A DNA stretch of 52,558 bases, taken from the NCBI GenBank assembly GCA_040389005.1, contig JAZKAS010000006.1:1-52558 (forward strand), in the 5' to 3' direction. Both the position numbers and the translations under genes were made by a program. The notes under the pieces were generated by a model. The model had not been told where the DNA came from and made no database searches. It was given only the letters and a program-made list of their open reading frames with translations. Source of the stretch: JAGOUN01 sp040389005. Its GTDB lineage: Bacteria > Pseudomonadota > Gammaproteobacteria > JAGOUN01. Positions 17,498-26,116 of this stretch are shown in pieces (position 1 is the first letter of the stretch; each line of letters starts with the position of its first letter).

Positions 17498-18649
17498 ATG
17501 CAACAGCCAATTTATCTTGATTACGCAGCCACTACCCCTGTTGATACTCGCGTGGTTTCTGTTATGACGCAATGTTTGAGCATGGAAGATGTTTTCGGCA
17601 ATCCCGCTTCAGCGCATGTTTATGGTCAACAAGCTTCGTTAAAAATTGATATCGCACGTGAACAGGTGGCTTTGTTGATTGGCGCAGAAGCGCGAGAAAT
17701 TATTTGGACGAGTGGTGCAACCGAAGCGAATAATCTTGCGATTAAAGGTGTGGCTAATTTTTATAAAAACAAAGATAAGCGGCATATCATTACCATGAAA
17801 ACAGAACACAAATCTGTTTTAGATGTGTGTCAATTTTTAGAAAAACAAGATTTTGAAATTACCTATTTATCGCCGAATAAAAACGGTTTGTTAGAGCTTG
17901 AAGATTTCAAACAAGCGTTGCGTGCAGATACATTATTAGTGTCTATTATGTTGGTGAATAATGAAACCGGCGTGATTCAGCCGATTCAAGCGATTGCTGA
18001 AATAGTCAAAGCAAATAACAGTTTTTTTCATGTAGATGCAGCGCAAGCATTGGGAAAATTACCGATTGATTTAAAAACATTGCCGGTAGATTTGATGTCT
18101 TTTTCCGGGCATAAAATTTATGGCCCCAAAGGCGTTGGTGCATTGTTTGTACGGCGTCGCCCTGTGGTGCGTTTGCAAGCGTTGATGCATGGCGGTGGTC
18201 ATGAGCAAGGATTGCGATCGGGCACATTGCCGACGCATCAAATTGTTGGCATGGGCGAGGCGTGTGCGATTTTACAAGAAAAAATGTCAACGGAGATAGC
18301 CCGTATTGAAAAGATGAAAGATCGTTTTTGGCAAGGCATTAAAAGCCTTCCAGGCATCGGGATGAATGGTGATCCGGCACATTCTGTCTGTCATATTTTA
18401 AATGTCCATTTTGATGGAGTTGATAGTGATGTGTTGATGAAAGCTTTGCCGCAACTTGCTATTTCTTCGGGTTCTGCATGTACTTCGCTTTCGGTTGAGC
18501 CTTCGCATGTTTTGCAAGCCATGGGGTTATCAGATGCATTGGCACATAGCTCGCTGCGATTTTCATTTGGTCGCTATACGACGCAAGAGGAGATTGATGA
18601 AATAATTAGTATTTTCAGTGGATTTTTTCATTTTTTGTGCTCTAATTAG
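17498..18649 (+). CDS. IscS/NifS-type cysteine desulfurase, C-terminally short
   Basis: A PLP enzyme that removes sulfur from cysteine for Fe-S clusters and tRNA thiolation. It carries YLDYAATTPVD, the substrate/PLP stretch SGATEANNLAIKG, HVDAAQALGK, the PLP-lysine motif SFSGHKIYGPKG and the active-site loop SSGSACTS. The protein is 383 residues, against about 404 for IscS. The match to IscS runs through AHSSLRFSFGRYTTQEEID and then diverges into a short hydrophobic tail (FSGFFHFLCSN), so the C-terminal segment that contacts IscU in E. coli is missing. No iscR, iscU, iscA or hscBA lies next to it. Confidence 0.9.
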   Translation: MQQPIYLDYAATTPVDTRVVSVMTQCLSMEDVFGNPASAHVYGQQASLKIDIAREQVALLIGAEAREIIWTSGATEANNLAIKGVANFYKNKDKRHIITMKTEHKSVLDVCQFLEKQDFEITYLSPNKNGLLELEDFKQALRADTLLVSIMLVNNETGVIQPIQAIAEIVKANNSFFHVDAAQALGKLPIDLKTLPVDLMSFSGHKIYGPKGVGALFVRRRPVVRLQALMHGGGHEQGLRSGTLPTHQIVGMGEACAILQEKMSTEIARIEKMKDRFWQGIKSLPGIGMNGDPAHSVCHILNVHFDGVDSDVLMKALPQLAISSGSACTSLSVEPSHVLQAMGLSDALAHSSLRFSFGRYTTQEEIDEIISIFSGFFHFLCSN

Positions 18650-18675
18650 CCAAATAATAATAAAGAGAAAAGAGT

Positions 18676-19602
18676 ATGCTTGATTCTGCCGCCTATCGCT
18701 ATAGTTCTTTGGTTTCGACGCACAGCCGTAATGATTTAGAGGGAAGAGCCGAAGGTCAAAGTCCAGCCCCTTCTTTGCAGGATTTATTTTCGGCGGGGGG
18801 ATCGAATGGGGTTTCTTCTATTGAGGAAAATAAAGAAGCCTGGGTTACACCACATTCAGTCGCTAATGTTCCCACGGCATTGGTAATGAGTGTTTTAACC
18901 TCTGCTTTTTCCTTGGCGACGAATGCGTTGGTTTATTGGGTTTTTTCTGCCGTTGAAAATAAATCTATCGCTCAAGCGGATGAATTTAAAAAGCTTTCTC
19001 CTTACCCGCTACTCGTTGGGTTAGGTGCAAGCTTGCTTGTGTGGTGGGGTCTCATGGTGGCCGGGTGTTCTGCCGAGTTGTTGCTCTCGAACAATAATCG
19101 AGCGCGTTTTGCTTTGATGCTAACCCTCGGTGTAAATTCTTTTGTTACTGCTCTAACCATAGCATTTGTACCGCTATTTTCTTCGCAAGTATCATTGATG
19201 AAAATGTTGCTTTCATTGGGAGTCGGTTTGGTGCTGGATCTTTCAGCGTTAATTTTGTTTGTTTCTTGCGGCAATGGGGCGCAATATACCCGATCCTTCG
19301 TATCGGCACTGCATGGATCTATCAAAGAAGGCTTGGAGAACATCATTGGTGAAGGATCGAATTTCAAAGACTGTGGAAAAGCTTTGATAAATTGTCGTTA
19401 TACTTCTTTGTGGTGCTGCATGAAAAAAGGATCATCTCTTACTTCATATGTAGGTACTGAAGATGAGCATTGGAATGTGATTGATGCAGACGGTAGCGTG
19501 AAAACTTATTTGCAAAAAAGAAATCTACGTCACAAGGGTGGTGATGACGTAAGCAATGAGAATAATAGTGAGAGCAGTAATGACAGATGTTTGATTATGT
19601 AA
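18676..19602 (+). CDS. Unknown membrane protein with a C-terminal CaaX prenylation motif
   Basis: A 308-residue protein of no recognised family. An N-terminal polar region of about 60 residues is followed by four hydrophobic segments at about 63-90, 108-130, 140-160 and 166-190. A polar tail of roughly 115 residues ends in DRCLIM. The last four residues, CLIM, fit the eukaryotic CaaX box exactly, with M at the X position favouring farnesylation. Bacteria do not prenylate proteins, but several Dot/Icm effectors (for example Legionella AnkB) use host prenylation. A host-membrane effector is therefore a good hypothesis, though a chance C-terminus is possible. The gene stands alone between iscS and metK. 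Confidence 0.7.
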   Translation: MLDSAAYRYSSLVSTHSRNDLEGRAEGQSPAPSLQDLFSAGGSNGVSSIEENKEAWVTPHSVANVPTALVMSVLTSAFSLATNALVYWVFSAVENKSIAQADEFKKLSPYPLLVGLGASLLVWWGLMVAGCSAELLLSNNNRARFALMLTLGVNSFVTALTIAFVPLFSSQVSLMKMLLSLGVGLVLDLSALILFVSCGNGAQYTRSFVSALHGSIKEGLENIIGEGSNFKDCGKALINCRYTSLWCCMKKGSSLTSYVGTEDEHWNVIDADGSVKTYLQKRNLRHKGGDDVSNENNSESSNDRCLIM

Positions 19603-19614
19603 GTCATTAATAAA

Positions 19615-19638
19615 GCGTTGCAATTAACCTTGCAACGC
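19615..19638. terminator. Hairpin at the metK 3' end, possible shared terminator
   Basis: A perfect 9-bp stem (GCGTTGCAA / TTGCAACGC) with loop TTAACC spans the metK stop codon. It lies between the convergent ends of the CaaX-protein gene and metK. On the metK strand it is followed by TTTATT, a weak U-tract. It could serve either direction, or be a chance palindrome at the coding end. Confidence 0.4.
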
Positions 19639-20769
19639 CGCCACTTTATCCAATTTTTCCCACGGTAAATTCAAATCATGCCGTCCAAAGTGGCCGTAAC
19701 TTGCGGTTTGGCGGTAGATGGGTCGTAATAAATCTAATTGTTGAATAATGCCTTTCGGTGTTAAATCGAAATGCTTCATCACGCGTCTGACAATTTCAGC
19801 TTCGTCAATTTTGTGCGTGCCAAAGGTTTCAATCGAAATAGATGTTGGTTCTGCAACGCCAATCGCATAAGAAATTTGGATTTCACAACGATCTGCCAAT
19901 CCTGCTGCGACAATATTTTTCGCTACATAACGGCCGGCATACGCTGCGGAACGATCGACTTTGGAAGGATCTTTGCCTGAGAAGCAGCCGCCGCCGTGAC
20001 GCGCCATTCCACCGTAGGTATCAACGATAATTTTTCGGCCGGTTAAACCGCAATCGCCTAGTGGGCCGCCAATGACAAATCGGCCGGTTGGGTTCACTAA
20101 GTAGCGGGTGTCTTTCAACATTGCCGCAGGAAAAACTGGCTTGATGATTTCTTCAATCACCGCTTCAATAAGATCGGCTTGCTGAATTTCAGGTGAATGT
20201 TGCGTAGAAAGTACGATGGTATCAACGCGTACGGGTTTGTTATCCACATAATGCATCGTTACCTGGCTTTTTGCGTCAGGTCTTAGCCATGGCAATGTGC
20301 CGCTTTTGCGCAATTGTGCTTGACGTTGCACGAGGCGATGCGAATACGCAATGGGCGCAGGCATATAAATATCTGTCTCATTACTCGCATAACCAAACAT
20401 CAAGCCTTGATCGCCGGCACCTTGTGCATGGCTGCTAGTTTCATCGACGCCTTGGGCGATATCAGGCGATTGTTTGCCGATCGCAGATAAAACAGCGCAA
20501 GATTCCCAATCGAACCCCATATCAGAACTGTTATAACCGATATCCTTTACGACTTCACGTGCGATTTGTTCGATATCGACCCAACCTGTGGTCGTAATTT
20601 CACCGCCGACCATGACCATGCCGGTTTTAACGAAGGTTTCGCAGGCAACGCGTGATTTGGGGTCTTCTGTCAGCAACGCATCCAAAACAGCATCAGAAAT
20701 CTGATCCGCAATTTTATCGGGATGTCCTTCAGAGACTGACTCTGAAGTGAAAACAAAATCTCGTGCCAT
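19624..20769 (-). CDS. metK: S-adenosylmethionine synthetase
   Basis: MetK makes S-adenosylmethionine from methionine and ATP. The 381-residue protein has the N-terminal FTSESVSEGHPDKIADQISD, the ATP/methionine hexapeptide-like GAGDQGLMFGYA near residue 116, and the conserved GGCFSGKDPSKVDRSAAY loop near residue 260. Length is normal (384 in E. coli). An AGGA ribosome-binding site precedes the ATG. It is divergent from tkt. No SAM riboswitch-like structure is seen in the roughly 65 bp upstream. Confidence 0.97.
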   Translation of the reverse strand: MARDFVFTSESVSEGHPDKIADQISDAVLDALLTEDPKSRVACETFVKTGMVMVGGEITTTGWVDIEQIAREVVKDIGYNSSDMGFDWESCAVLSAIGKQSPDIAQGVDETSSHAQGAGDQGLMFGYASNETDIYMPAPIAYSHRLVQRQAQLRKSGTLPWLRPDAKSQVTMHYVDNKPVRVDTIVLSTQHSPEIQQADLIEAVIEEIIKPVFPAAMLKDTRYLVNPTGRFVIGGPLGDCGLTGRKIIVDTYGGMARHGGGCFSGKDPSKVDRSAAYAGRYVAKNIVAAGLADRCEIQISYAIGVAEPTSISIETFGTHKIDEAEIVRRVMKHFDLTPKGIIQQLDLLRPIYRQTASYGHFGRHDLNLPWEKLDKVAALQG

Positions 20770-20876
20770 GGTTTTTCCTGCTGTTTCAAAAAGGGGGTTA
20801 TTCTAATATGGAAAGGTACAAAAATACATAAGTAATGCTAGAATGCGCCATCCGATTTCAAAGAATGGCCATTTTT

Positions 20877-22853
20877 ATGTCACAAGTTCAACATCTTGCC
20901 AACGCGCTTCGAGCGCTTAGTATCGACGCCGTCAACCAAGCCAACTCTGGTCATCCCGGTATGCCTATGGGTATGGCCGATATTGCGACGGTTTTATGGA
21001 AACAATTTTTAAAACACAATCCGAAAGACCCACAATGGTGGAATCGCGATAGATTTATTTTATCGAATGGCCATGGTTCAATGTTACAATACGCGTTGCT
21101 GCATCTAACCGGTTATGATCTTTCGTTAGAAGAGCTCAAAAATTTCAGACAACTTCATTCTAAAACCCCTGGCCATCCCGAGCATGCAGAAACACCTGGG
21201 ATTGAAACCACGACAGGTCCATTAGGCCAAGGGTTGGCCAATGCGGTTGGTATGGCGCTTGCTGAGAAAATGTTAGCGACAGAATTTAATACCGCTGATA
21301 TTGCTTTGATCGATCATTTTACTTATGTTTTTTTGGGTGATGGTTGCTTGATGGAAGGTATTTCACATGAAGTCTGTTCGTTGGCGGGCACGTGGCAATT
21401 AGGCAAACTGATTGCATTTTGGGATGATAATGGCATTTCGATTGACGGCGATGTTTCCGGATGGTTTACCGATAATACGCCGGAACGTTTTCGTGCTTAC
21501 GGTTGGCATGTTATTACGTCTGTCGATGGGCATAATCCTGATGAAATCGCTGCAGCGATTAAAAACGCACAAAAAGAAACGAATATGCCAACGTTGATTT
21601 GCTGCAGGACCACTATTGGTTTTGGTTCACCCAATCATGCAGGAACAGCGAATGTGCACGGTTCTCCGTTAGGTGAAACCGAAGCGGCATTAACTAAGCA
21701 ACAGCTGAATTGGCCGCACGCGGCGTTTGAAGTTCCAGATAATATTTACCAGGCGTGGAATGCAGTAGAGGTCGGTGAACAACAAGAGCGTGAGTGGGAT
21801 AAGCTTTGGCAAGATTATCAAATTAAACATCCTGAATTCGCCAAATCATTATTGCGTCGAAAAAATCATATTTTGCCTGAAAATTTTCAAGAGACGATGC
21901 AAAAACTTATTGCAAAAATTCGTGACAACGCGCAAAAAATGGCAACTCGAAAGGCATCACAATTTTGTTTAAATGAGTTAGCCCCAGCATTGCCTGAGCT
22001 TATCGGCGGATCAGCCGATTTAACCGGCTCCAACGGCACGCTTTGGAAAGATGCGTCGATATTTTCTCTCGTTAATTCAGCGGGTCGTTATATTCATTAC
22101 GGCGTTCGAGAATTTGGTATGTCCGCTATCATGAATGGCATGGCGTTATATGGTGGATTTATTCCATTTGCAGGCACATTTTTAACATTTTCAGATTATG
22201 CGCGAAATGCCGTTCGTATGGCGGCGTTGATGAAGCAAAAAGCCATTTTTGTTTACACGCATGATTCGATTGGTTTGGGTGAAGATGGTCCGACACATCA
22301 ATCGATTGAACATACGGCGAGTTTACGTTTAATACCGCATTTGCATGTGTGGCGTCCTTGCGATACAACAGAAACAGCGATTGCATGGAGAAGTGCGATT
22401 GAATACACAGGCCCAAGCGCGCTGCTATTAACACGTCAAGATACGGACTTTCAGATTCGCAATGATGAACAAATTTCAAATATAGCGCGTGGTGGATATG
22501 TTTTATTTGAAGCAAAAGAAAAGATACGTGCAATTATTATTGCAACCGGTTCAGAAGTAGAAATTGCGATGAATGTTGCGAAAAAATATTCTGATATTCG
22601 CGTCATTTCAATGCCGTGTGTCGAAAAATTTTTAGAGCAAACGATTGAATATCAAGCAAAAATATTGCCGCCAGAAATTACGAATCGTATTGCCATTGAA
22701 GCGGGTGTATCGGACATATGGTATCGATTTGTCGGGTTGCGTGGAAAAATATTAGGTGTTGATCAGTTTGGATTATCTGCGCCTGCAGAAAAATTGTACG
22801 AGCATTTTGGATTGACCGAAGAAAAGTTGGAGCAAGTCGTTAAGTTGTTTTAA
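20877..22853 (+). CDS. tkt: Transketolase
   Basis: A thiamine-diphosphate enzyme that moves two-carbon units in the pentose phosphate pathway. It has NSGHPGMPMGMADI near residue 25, the ThDP-binding GDGCLMEGISHE and the N after about 30 residues. GVREFGMSAIMNGMAL and THDSIGLGEDGPTHQ mark the pyrimidine-domain active site. I chose the ATG at 20877 (MSQVQHLANALRALSIDAVN), where homology begins, giving 658 residues; an upstream frame start at 20835 adds 14. In related genomes tkt is followed directly by gap. Here a membrane-protein gene on the other strand intervenes. A terminator follows the stop. Confidence 0.97.
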   Translation: MSQVQHLANALRALSIDAVNQANSGHPGMPMGMADIATVLWKQFLKHNPKDPQWWNRDRFILSNGHGSMLQYALLHLTGYDLSLEELKNFRQLHSKTPGHPEHAETPGIETTTGPLGQGLANAVGMALAEKMLATEFNTADIALIDHFTYVFLGDGCLMEGISHEVCSLAGTWQLGKLIAFWDDNGISIDGDVSGWFTDNTPERFRAYGWHVITSVDGHNPDEIAAAIKNAQKETNMPTLICCRTTIGFGSPNHAGTANVHGSPLGETEAALTKQQLNWPHAAFEVPDNIYQAWNAVEVGEQQEREWDKLWQDYQIKHPEFAKSLLRRKNHILPENFQETMQKLIAKIRDNAQKMATRKASQFCLNELAPALPELIGGSADLTGSNGTLWKDASIFSLVNSAGRYIHYGVREFGMSAIMNGMALYGGFIPFAGTFLTFSDYARNAVRMAALMKQKAIFVYTHDSIGLGEDGPTHQSIEHTASLRLIPHLHVWRPCDTTETAIAWRSAIEYTGPSALLLTRQDTDFQIRNDEQISNIARGGYVLFEAKEKIRAIIIATGSEVEIAMNVAKKYSDIRVISMPCVEKFLEQTIEYQAKILPPEITNRIAIEAGVSDIWYRFVGLRGKILGVDQFGLSAPAEKLYEHFGLTEEKLEQVVKLF

Positions 22854-22887
22854 GGATAAAACAATGCAAACAAAAAATTATTTTAAA

Positions 22888-22917
22888 GCAGGCGCCTTGT
22901 TGGCGCTTGTTTTTTTA
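22888..22917 (+). terminator. Rho-independent terminator after tkt
   Basis: The stem CAGGCGCC / GGCGCTTG, with a GCGCC-TTGTT-GGCGC core, is followed by seven T residues. It lies about 35 bp past the tkt stop and just before the 3' end of the convergent gene at 22920. Confidence 0.75.
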
Positions 22918-22919
22918 TG

Positions 22920-24314
22920 TTAGCAATGTGCAGTGTCAGGGGCAGCCTCTGAAGGAGTATGTTTCTCCGGACGTTTTGCAGTAAAAAACCGGCTTTTTAC
23001 GATTTTTACTCTTTGCCACTGATGGTTCAAAAAACCGCTCCAAGTTTTGCTCTCTTTTGCATATTGATGTTTGCATTGTAGATCAATGGCTTTATCCCGT
23101 TCGTGGGATGCTAATTGTTCTTTTTGTAAATTTCTTCTGTCACAATAATCTTGCAGTAGTTTTTCTTGGGCGTTTTCAAAACTTTTATTTTCTACACCTT
23201 TTGCGGTGGCAAGTAAAACTTGTTCGCGCTCATTGCGTGAGGTTTGGTTGATTGTACTGTTAACATAGCCATGTTTTTCTGCTAACTGATAACTTTTAAT
23301 TAAGGCGGCGGCGCTACAAAGTATTAAACCAGGAACTGCAAGTGGTGGAAATAACATGCTCGCAGCGATCAATCCTGCGCCAACACCGGCAAGCATATAA
23401 GCTGTTTTGTCGAGGCGTTTAGCAGCTGCGATGTTGCGTTGTTCTGCCATCATAAGATCAATAGTTAAAATTTTATGCGGTTTAATATCTGATTTTTGAT
23501 CATCTGTTTTGGAAAAATGACATTGCATAGATTCAATTTCCTTAAGAACAGAAATTTCATGTGATATGTTTTCAATTTGTTTTTCTAATTTTTCAATTCT
23601 CGAAAGTTGAGATAAATGAGTGTTGGATTTCGAAGCAATAGGAGTTCGCGCTTTATTTTTATTTTCAAGTGATTGAAGCTGATCTATTTTATTTTTTAAG
23701 TTTGTTTTTTTCTTTTCTTTCTCATTTATGAGGCTATTTTTTTCGTTTATTAATCCTGCATAAGTTGATCGATTTTCTGCTTTTTTCATTGCAACATGAC
23801 TTTGATATCCACACGCGAACATGGCAATTGCAAAACTTAATCCCCCAGTGAAAATGGCACTTCCGGCAACAGTTGCTGTTCCAGAGGCCATCATTGTTGG
23901 CACTTGCCATCCATTGAGGACCACCTCAGTGGCTGACCAAGCTGTGGCTGCTGCCATAAGGCCGATTGAGCCAAGGCTAATTTGTGTCGCTTGACGTGTT
24001 CTCTTATCTTCTGAGGCTAAAGCTTTAACGCTATCGCTTGCTGCAGAAAGATCAACACCATTCCAGGCGATATTTAAAGTCCAATATAAGAGCGCAGCAG
24101 GAATAGCAAGAGAGGATAAAGCGAGCATGGCAAGCGCGGTGCAGCCGATAAACATGCCCATCATCAAATCCGCATAAATGCTGGTTTCTTTGAGAATGCT
24201 TGAATCTCGTTCAGCTTTTTTCATTTGATAATCAAGTGCGTTGAGTATCGCCAGCATCTCAGTTGCGCTGAGTTCGCGTGGAAATAGAGGATTTGATGTA
24301 GCAACTGGTTGCAT
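22920..24314 (-). CDS. Unknown membrane and coiled-coil protein (candidate effector)
   Basis: 464 residues, no recognised family. A charged N-terminal helix (about 17-45) is followed by hydrophobic hairpins near 47-85 and 110-170. A long Lys/Glu-rich coiled coil runs at about 180-265, then another hydrophobic hairpin near 300-345, then a basic C-terminus. Coiled coil plus membrane hairpins without a signal peptide is a common design of Dot/Icm effectors that sit in the vacuole membrane. The gene is inserted between tkt and gapA, which are usually adjacent in relatives, and has its own promoter. Assignment as an effector is inference only. Confidence 0.65.
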   Translation of the reverse strand: MQPVATSNPLFPRELSATEMLAILNALDYQMKKAERDSSILKETSIYADLMMGMFIGCTALAMLALSSLAIPAALLYWTLNIAWNGVDLSAASDSVKALASEDKRTRQATQISLGSIGLMAAATAWSATEVVLNGWQVPTMMASGTATVAGSAIFTGGLSFAIAMFACGYQSHVAMKKAENRSTYAGLINEKNSLINEKEKKKTNLKNKIDQLQSLENKNKARTPIASKSNTHLSQLSRIEKLEKQIENISHEISVLKEIESMQCHFSKTDDQKSDIKPHKILTIDLMMAEQRNIAAAKRLDKTAYMLAGVGAGLIAASMLFPPLAVPGLILCSAAALIKSYQLAEKHGYVNSTINQTSRNEREQVLLATAKGVENKSFENAQEKLLQDYCDRRNLQKEQLASHERDKAIDLQCKHQYAKESKTWSGFLNHQWQRVKIVKSRFFTAKRPEKHTPSEAAPDTAHC

Positions 24315-24345
24315 GGATTACTTCGCCATCTTAAGTGACGATATC

Positions 24346-24351
24346 ATTATA
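24346..24351 (-). promoter_or_regulatory. -10 element for the membrane/coiled-coil gene
   Basis: A perfect TATAAT on the minus strand lies about 32 bp upstream of the ATG at 24314, within CACCTATAATGATATC. No convincing -35 hexamer is visible 16-18 nt further up. Confidence 0.45.
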
Positions 24352-24444
24352 GGTGATAATCCAAAGTACTGCATAATAGGTTGCGAGGTCAAGTTGCTTT
24401 CATTAAACTGCCGTCATCAGTTCATCAAAGCTTGGGAGCAAATT

Positions 24445-25417
24445 ATGACCATTAAAGTTGCCATTAACGGCTATGGCCGCATCGGACGCAATATTTTACG
24501 TGCTTTATATGAGTCTGGTATGCGTAAACATATTCAAATTGTCGCGATCAATAGCTTAGGTGATGTGAATATTCACGCACATTTGACCAAATATGATACC
24601 GTTCACGGTCAATTCCCGGGAACAGTCGTCGTTGATAATGGCGATTTAGTCGTGAATGGTGATCGTATTAAAATTACCGAGATTCGTAATCCAGCTGAAT
24701 GTGCATGGGGTCAATTAGGCGTTGATGTGGTCCATGAATGCACGGGCTTATTTACGACCAAAGAAAAAGCCAGCGCGCATCTTCAAGGGGGTGCGAAAAA
24801 AGTCATCATTTCTGCGCCTGGTGGTAAAGATGTCGATGCGACGATTGTGTTCGGCGTGAATGATAATGTATTAAAGTCAACCGATACTGTGATTTCCAAT
24901 GCGTCTTGTACGACGAATTGCTTGGCGCCACTGGCAAAAGTATTGCATCAGCATATTGGAATCGAAAGTGGTTTGATGACGACGATTCATTCGTATACTA
25001 ATGATCAAGTGCTCAGTGACGTTTACCATGTGGATTTACATCGTGCACGTGCGGCAGCGATGAATATGATTCCGACAAAAACAGGTGCGGCGGCTGCGGT
25101 TGGTTTAGTGATGCCAGAGTTGAATGGTAAATTAGATGGCATGTCGATTCGCGTACCAACAATCAACGTATCGGTGGTGGATCTTGTTTTTACGGCGCAT
25201 CGTCATACGAGTATTGAAGAAGTGAATGCTGTTTTAAAAACAGCGTCAGAGGGTGAATTAAAAGGCATTTTAGCGTATAACGATGAGCCCTTAGTTTCAT
25301 CGGATTTTAATCATAACNNNNNNNNNNTTGGTAAAAGTGTTATCGTGGTACGATAATGAATGGGGATTTTCAAATCGTATGTTGAATACCACCCAAGCTT
25401 TAATGAACGCAAAATAA
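24445..25417 (+). CDS. gapA: Glyceraldehyde-3-phosphate dehydrogenase, interrupted by an assembly gap
   Basis: A phosphorylating GAPDH of glycolysis/gluconeogenesis. It has the NAD-binding INGYGRIGRN at residues 7-16, the catalytic-cysteine motif SNASCTTNCLAPL, IHSYTNDQ, and RAAAMNMIPTKTGAAAA. Ten N at 25318-25327 fall after SSDFNHN. Downstream, in a different phase, LVKVLSWYDNEWGFSNRM and a stop at 25417 are the normal GAPDH C-terminus. Both flanks sit at codon boundaries, so the true gap is a multiple of three. From the family about 15 residues are missing, that is, about 45 nt rather than 10. The gene is therefore intact in the organism as far as can be told. The ATG at 24445 is fixed by homology; the frame is open further upstream. 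Confidence 0.92.
25318..25327. other. Assembly gap (10 N) inside gapA
   Basis: A run of ten N, probably a placeholder. Reading frame and family alignment indicate a true length near 45 nt, divisible by three. Confidence 0.98.
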
Positions 25418-25426
25418 TCTGGATAA

Positions 25427-26104
25427 ATGGCTATGACTTCTATTTTTAACATGTTCGGTAAATCACCCATTAAACCTATCGAAGAACATATGTCCGTGGT
25501 GGCGTGTTGTGTCGGAGAATTGACTGCTTTTTTCAAAGCGGTTTTTGCCGGAGATTGGCAAGAAGCGGAAATAGTGCAGCAAAAAGTTTCTGCATTAGAG
25601 CATGATGCCGATACCATCAAGCGGGACGTGCGAACGAATCTACCACGAAAAATGTTTACCTCGATTGATCGCAGCGATTTATTAGCCTTATTTTTGGAAC
25701 AAGATTTATTGGCCAATCGTGCGAAAGATATCGCGGGGATTATTTTGGGTCGACGCATGGTGTTTCCAGAGCATATTATCGCATCATTTATGATTTATTT
25801 TTATCGTTCGATTGACGCGACATTTCAGGCGCGTACCGCTATCAATCAATTAGATGAGTTACAAGAAGTTGGATTCAGTGGTAAAGAAGTGCGGATTGTT
25901 GAGCACATGATTACGCAATTAGAAACGATCGAGCATGAAACCGATGTGTTGCAAATACAACTACGTCGTTCATTACAAGCCCTTGAAAATGAATGGCCGC
26001 CAGTGGAAATGATGTTTTTATATCGTATTGTGGAATGGGTCGGTGATTTAGCAGACCAGGCGCAAAAAGTCGGCGCGCGTTTGCAAATTTTGATAGCCAG
26101 CTAA
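25427..26104 (+). CDS. DUF47/PhoU-like Pit accessory protein (TIGR00153 family)
   Basis: A 225-residue all-helical protein of the PhoU-like DUF47 group, recognised by HDADTIKRDVR near residue 64, LFLEQDLLANRAKDIA and the C-terminal VEWVGDLADQAQKVG. Members are nearly always encoded next to a Pit phosphate transporter and are thought to regulate it. That is the case here: pit begins 12 nt downstream. The start lies only 9 nt after the gapA stop, so gapA, this gene and pit are probably one transcript. Confidence 0.9.
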   Translation: MAMTSIFNMFGKSPIKPIEEHMSVVACCVGELTAFFKAVFAGDWQEAEIVQQKVSALEHDADTIKRDVRTNLPRKMFTSIDRSDLLALFLEQDLLANRAKDIAGIILGRRMVFPEHIIASFMIYFYRSIDATFQARTAINQLDELQEVGFSGKEVRIVEHMITQLETIEHETDVLQIQLRRSLQALENEWPPVEMMFLYRIVEWVGDLADQAQKVGARLQILIAS

Positions 26105-26116
26105 TAAGGAGCGATC

